Shown in pieces: positions 61,353 to 64,000 of a stretch of 64,000 bases of DNA. A program made the position numbers and the translations under genes. Under the pieces are notes generated by a model that was not told the origin of the DNA, did not search any database, and saw only the letters and a list, made by a program, of their open reading frames with translations. Origin of the DNA: UBA1227 sp045629305 (GTDB lineage: Bacteria > Bacillota > Clostridia > Oscillospirales > Acutalibacteraceae); the NCBI GenBank assembly GCA_045629305.1, contig JAZQQZ010000035.1, positions 1-64,000 of the forward strand. Direction: 5' to 3'. Position 1 is the first letter of the stretch; every line of letters starts with the position of its first letter.

Positions 61353-62605
61353 TGGATTATAAAGTAATCAGAAACGACCTCCTAGATGATGAGTATTATG
61401 AGATAGACCATAAGTCAGGTCTTAAGATTTTCGTGTATCCTAAAGAGGGATACGGCAGTACTTATGCGGTTTTCGGAACAAATTATGGCTCTATTGATGC
61501 TGTTGATATTCCGAACGGCACAGCGCATTTCTTAGAGCATAAGCTCTTCGAGTCCGAAGAGCTTGACGCTTTTCAGCGCTTTGCCGTAACTGGCGCGAGT
61601 GCCAACGCATATACATCATTTGATAAGACATGCTATCTCTTCTCATGTGGTGATAATTTCAAAGAGAATCTCGCAATCTTGCTCGACTTCGTACAGCACC
61701 CTTATTTCACAGAGGAGACTGTGAAAAAGGAGCAGGGAATTATCGGTCAAGAGATTGAGATGTACCAGGATGAACCATCCTGGGAGGTTATCTTCAATCT
61801 TCTCCGTGCAGCGTATAATACTCACCCTGTTCGTATCGATATCGCCGGCACGGTTGACTCCATTGCAGAGATTACAGCAGATATGCTCTACGACTGTTAC
61901 AATAAGTACTACAACCTTTCAAATATGGTTCTTTGCTGCGTAGGTAATACTACGGTAGAAGAGGTTATAAAAGTCGTAGATGAGCAGATTATCGAGAAAC
62001 CACTTGTACCGGTAAAGCGTCAAGATTTCAATGAGAAATATGAGATAAATAAGCCTTATATTGAGGAAAAACTTTCTGTGGCTCAACCACATTTTGCCCT
62101 CGGATTCAAAGGCAAGCTTGGTCCACAGAGCGGTAAGGAGTATCTGAAAAATTACTTACTCATCAATATTGTGCTTGATGCCTGCTTCGGCGAGACGACC
62201 GAGTTCATGAACGGTCTTCTTGACGATGGCTATATAAATGATAATTACTCTAGTGAGACGTTTTTCGGACCTGGTTATCAGATGATGATACTCAGTGGCG
62301 AAAGTCGGGATCCGAACTATGTGGCTGAGGCAATAAGGATTGAACTCGGTCGTATAATGCGCGAGGGCATCGACGAAGAGAACTTCGAGACTATCCGCCG
62401 CGCGCATTTCGGAAGAAGCGTAATGAAATTCAACGATGTTGATGGTCTTGCTAATGATTTGCTCTCATCATATTTTGATGGATATAGACTTTTCGATGAA
62501 CTTGAAATTTTCAAGAACATTACAGTAGATGATGCCAATAAACTCATCCATGAGATGTTCGATGTAAATAATTCTTCACTTTCAGTGATTTTACCTAAGG
62601 AATAG
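61352..62605 (+). CDS. M16-family zinc peptidase
   Basis: The 417-aa product has HFLEH in GTAHFLEHKLFESEE (HxxEH) and a downstream glutamate in EQGIIGQEIEMYQDEP as zinc ligands. It matches YmfH in size and layout. It likely degrades or processes peptides with the previous protein. It overlaps that gene by one base (TAATG). Confidence 0.88.
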   Translation: MDYKVIRNDLLDDEYYEIDHKSGLKIFVYPKEGYGSTYAVFGTNYGSIDAVDIPNGTAHFLEHKLFESEELDAFQRFAVTGASANAYTSFDKTCYLFSCGDNFKENLAILLDFVQHPYFTEETVKKEQGIIGQEIEMYQDEPSWEVIFNLLRAAYNTHPVRIDIAGTVDSIAEITADMLYDCYNKYYNLSNMVLCCVGNTTVEEVIKVVDEQIIEKPLVPVKRQDFNEKYEINKPYIEEKLSVAQPHFALGFKGKLGPQSGKEYLKNYLLINIVLDACFGETTEFMNGLLDDGYINDNYSSETFFGPGYQMMILSGESRDPNYVAEAIRIELGRIMREGIDEENFETIRRAHFGRSVMKFNDVDGLANDLLSSYFDGYRLFDELEIFKNITVDDANKLIHEMFDVNNSSLSVILPKE

Positions 62606-62616
62606 AGGCGAATAAA

Positions 62617-63528
62617 TTGAGCGACTATACGGTTGTATATTTTAAGGCGTTATCCCGCGGATTCTCCATACCGTCAACACTTGTGGATTTTTCAATTGGC
62701 AAGATTGATTTTGAAGTCAAATGGTATGGCGTATTTATTGCAATAGGATATATCCTTGCACTACTTTTCTGCACACGACTCGCGAAGAGAGCTAAAATTG
62801 ATGTAGATGCACTCTACGATGCAATCATTTTCGGCACTATCGGCGGCATCGTCGGTGCACGTACATACTATGTACTTTTCAATTTGGATTATTATCTGCA
62901 GTACCCGAATCATATACTTGCAATAAATGAGGGCGGCCTTGCAATTTACGGTGGAATAATTGGCGCATTGCTTGTTGCGCTGATTGTCTGCAAGGTAAAG
63001 AAGCTTCATGTACTCGACGTCTTCGACCTCGCAGTGGTCGGCTTCTTTATCGGTCAAGGTGTCGGTAGATGGGGTAATTTTACTAACCAGGAGGCGTTCG
63101 GAACCAATACGAACCTCCCATGGGGTATGATGAGTAGTAAGACAATCGATTATATCGCAGACAATCAGGATTTTTTCGAGGCCCACGGCCTCCTCGTTTC
63201 ACCATATGAATACGTGCATCCGACCTTCCTTTACGAGTCCCTATGGTGTATAGCCGGATTTATTGTTCTCTATTTTATGTTTAGAAACTGGAGACATTTC
63301 CGTGGCCAAATTTTCCTCTCATACGGTGTTCTTTATGGTCTTGAGAGGGGACTCGTCGAAGGTCTTCGCACAGACAGTCTCTATATTGCGAACACAAGTT
63401 TTAGAATTTCTCAAGTGCTTTCTATTGCACTTGCAGTTGTTTGTTTGGTATTATTAATTATCGGACTAGTTAAGAAAAAGGATTCCTTGAAGGAGGATGA
63501 GACATATGAGCAAGAAAGCGAAAGCTAA
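62617..63528 (+). CDS. lgt: Prolipoprotein diacylglyceryl transferase
   Basis: The 303-aa membrane enzyme has about seven helices. EVKWYGVFIAIGYI is near the start, VGARTYYVLFNLDYY in the middle and the GRWGNFTNQEAFG signature at ~150-162, followed by HPTFLYES. It adds diacylglycerol to lipobox cysteines, such as those of the binding-protein fusions here. The start is TTG 62617, with GAGGCG 7 nt before. Confidence 0.95.
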   Translation: MSDYTVVYFKALSRGFSIPSTLVDFSIGKIDFEVKWYGVFIAIGYILALLFCTRLAKRAKIDVDALYDAIIFGTIGGIVGARTYYVLFNLDYYLQYPNHILAINEGGLAIYGGIIGALLVALIVCKVKKLHVLDVFDLAVVGFFIGQGVGRWGNFTNQEAFGTNTNLPWGMMSSKTIDYIADNQDFFEAHGLLVSPYEYVHPTFLYESLWCIAGFIVLYFMFRNWRHFRGQIFLSYGVLYGLERGLVEGLRTDSLYIANTSFRISQVLSIALAVVCLVLLIIGLVKKKDSLKEDETYEQESES

Positions 63529-63763
63529 AAAGCGCGAAGAAGAACTTCAGGAAATGCTCGATGATATGACCAAGAAAGAACTCAAGGCATACAAGAAGGC
63601 TGAAGCTCTTAAAGCCGAAAAAGCTGCAAAGAAGGCAGCAAAGAAGAAAAAATTCAAGAAGAGAAACAAGAAGGCAAAGAAACTTGGTAAGAAACTCTAC
63701 AAGTGGCAGTTCCTCAGCAAGAAGACTAGAAAGAGAAAACGCAAAGCACTTGGCAGACTATAA
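63506..63763 (+). CDS. Small very basic lysine-rich protein
   Basis: The 85-aa product is about half Lys/Arg, helical, with repeated AAKKAAKKKK-type runs and a short aromatic patch (LYKWQFLSKK). It overlaps the lgt end by 23 nt and has its own AAGGAGG site, so it is a real gene; ATG 63506 is preferred over 63497 by spacing. I know no function. It could bind nucleic acid or ribosomes. A terminator and rplU follow. Confidence 0.72.
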   Translation: MSKKAKAKKREEELQEMLDDMTKKELKAYKKAEALKAEKAAKKAAKKKKFKKRNKKAKKLGKKLYKWQFLSKKTRKRKRKALGRL

Positions 63764-63783
63764 TATATAAAAATGTTCTAAAG

Positions 63784-63814
63784 AGGAGTCGAGAAATTTC
63801 TTGACTCCTTTTAT
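63784..63814 (+). terminator. Terminator after the basic protein
   Basis: AGGAGTC...GACTCCT stem extended by A/T pairs, then TTTTATT. Its right arm contains the -35 box of the next promoter. Confidence 0.85.
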
Positions 63815-63829
63815 TACGCGTGTTATAAT
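63801..63829 (+). promoter_or_regulatory. Promoter of rplU
   Basis: TTGACT (63801-63806), 17 nt, TATAAT (63824-63829). Confidence 0.88.
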
Positions 63830-63835
63830 ACACGT

Positions 63836-63925
63836 TGCCGCATATTCTGGGCGGGCTCAGAAAAGCCCATAAGTAAAGCAATTTCGCCCATCGTAGCGAG
63901 ACCTAAAAAAGAAGGAATGAAAGAC
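63836..63925 (+). promoter_or_regulatory. Structured leader of rplU (L21 leader candidate)
   Basis: The leader folds with TGGGCG (63848-63853) and CGCCCA (63885-63890) as an outer stem and GGC / GCC with an 8-nt loop inside. Its place before rplU fits the L21 leader RNA seen in Firmicutes, but I cannot confirm the family. Confidence 0.55.
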
Positions 63926-64000
63926 ATGTACGCAGTTGTAGAAACAGGCGGAAAACAGTACAAGGTTGCTGAAGGCGACGTAATCTACGTTGAAAAGCTC
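63926..64000 (+). CDS. rplU: 50S ribosomal protein L21 (5' part)
   Basis: The first 25 codons encode MYAVVETGGKQYKV and then EGDVIYVEKL, the invariant L21 start. The gene runs off the window. The ribosome-binding site is AAGAAGGAA. rpmA is expected beyond. Confidence 0.95.
   Translation, partial: MYAVVETGGKQYKVAEGDVIYVEKL

Overview
The window looks like a chromosomal segment of an anaerobic Clostridia-class Firmicute, probably from a gut or rumen lineage. Supporting signs are strong GGAGG ribosome-binding sites with several TTG/GTG starts, vegetative promoters of the TTGACA-N17-TATAAT type, a CIRCE operator, an oxygen-sensitive class III ribonucleotide reductase, dockerin and cohesin domains, a GlnRS, and PSP1/RicT beside holB. 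I cannot name the species. Apart from one tRNA and the 3' tail of a 23S rRNA, the segment is densely protein coding. I see no insertion sequence, prophage or CRISPR array.

Layout. 1-80 is the 23S rRNA tail, with a terminator and no 5S gene behind it. 279-3833 holds a dockerin-bearing cell-wall glucosaminidase and a membrane-anchored cohesin protein. 3958-7740 is the rpmG-secE-nusG-rplK-rplA and rplJ-rplL block, with an L10 leader and a separate four-hairpin element before rplK. 7855-11248 and 19724-22392 are two paralogous polar-amino-acid-type ABC importers. Their substrate-binding halves are in permuted order and fused to the permease, and their ATPases carry an extra C-terminal domain. Between them lie an FAD oxidoreductase and a run of gltX, glnS, metY, a GPH-type symporter and metA. 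MetA has the acetyl-CoA-type Glu111, which fits the O-acetylhomoserine sulfhydrylase encoded nearby.

23231-34669 is a ZTP-riboswitch-controlled purine operon: purE, C, F, M, N, an archaeal-type IMP cyclohydrolase, a stand-alone AICAR transformylase, D and L. Its PurF has lost the N-terminal nucleophile and other glutaminase residues but keeps the PRPP loop and the Fe-S cysteines. A membrane protein and a condensation-like acyltransferase follow directly on the same strand. On the minus strand come lysS, greA, ricT, holB and a membrane protein.

41778-44957 is the NrdR-type anaerobic nucleotide reductase operon. The glycyl-radical domain is a separate 55-residue ORF between the catalytic nrdD and nrdG. 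Then follow an AlaX-like editing protein and PduL, a family-4 uracil-DNA glycosylase, tRNA-Arg(ACG), a chagasin-like lipoprotein, CIRCE-controlled htpG, a short SSB, a thioester-domain surface adhesin and a thrS lacking the TGS domain. After these come an SPFH/RHH/ABC-exporter cluster, prmA and a YhaM-like nuclease (minus strand), two M16 peptidases, lgt, a very basic small protein, and the start of rplU behind a structured leader.

The least ordinary items are the split NrdD, the permuted binding-protein/permease transporters with their odd ATPases, the glutaminase-dead PurF, the dockerin/cohesin pair, and three structured intergenic RNAs (before rpmG, before rplK, and between ssb and the adhesin).
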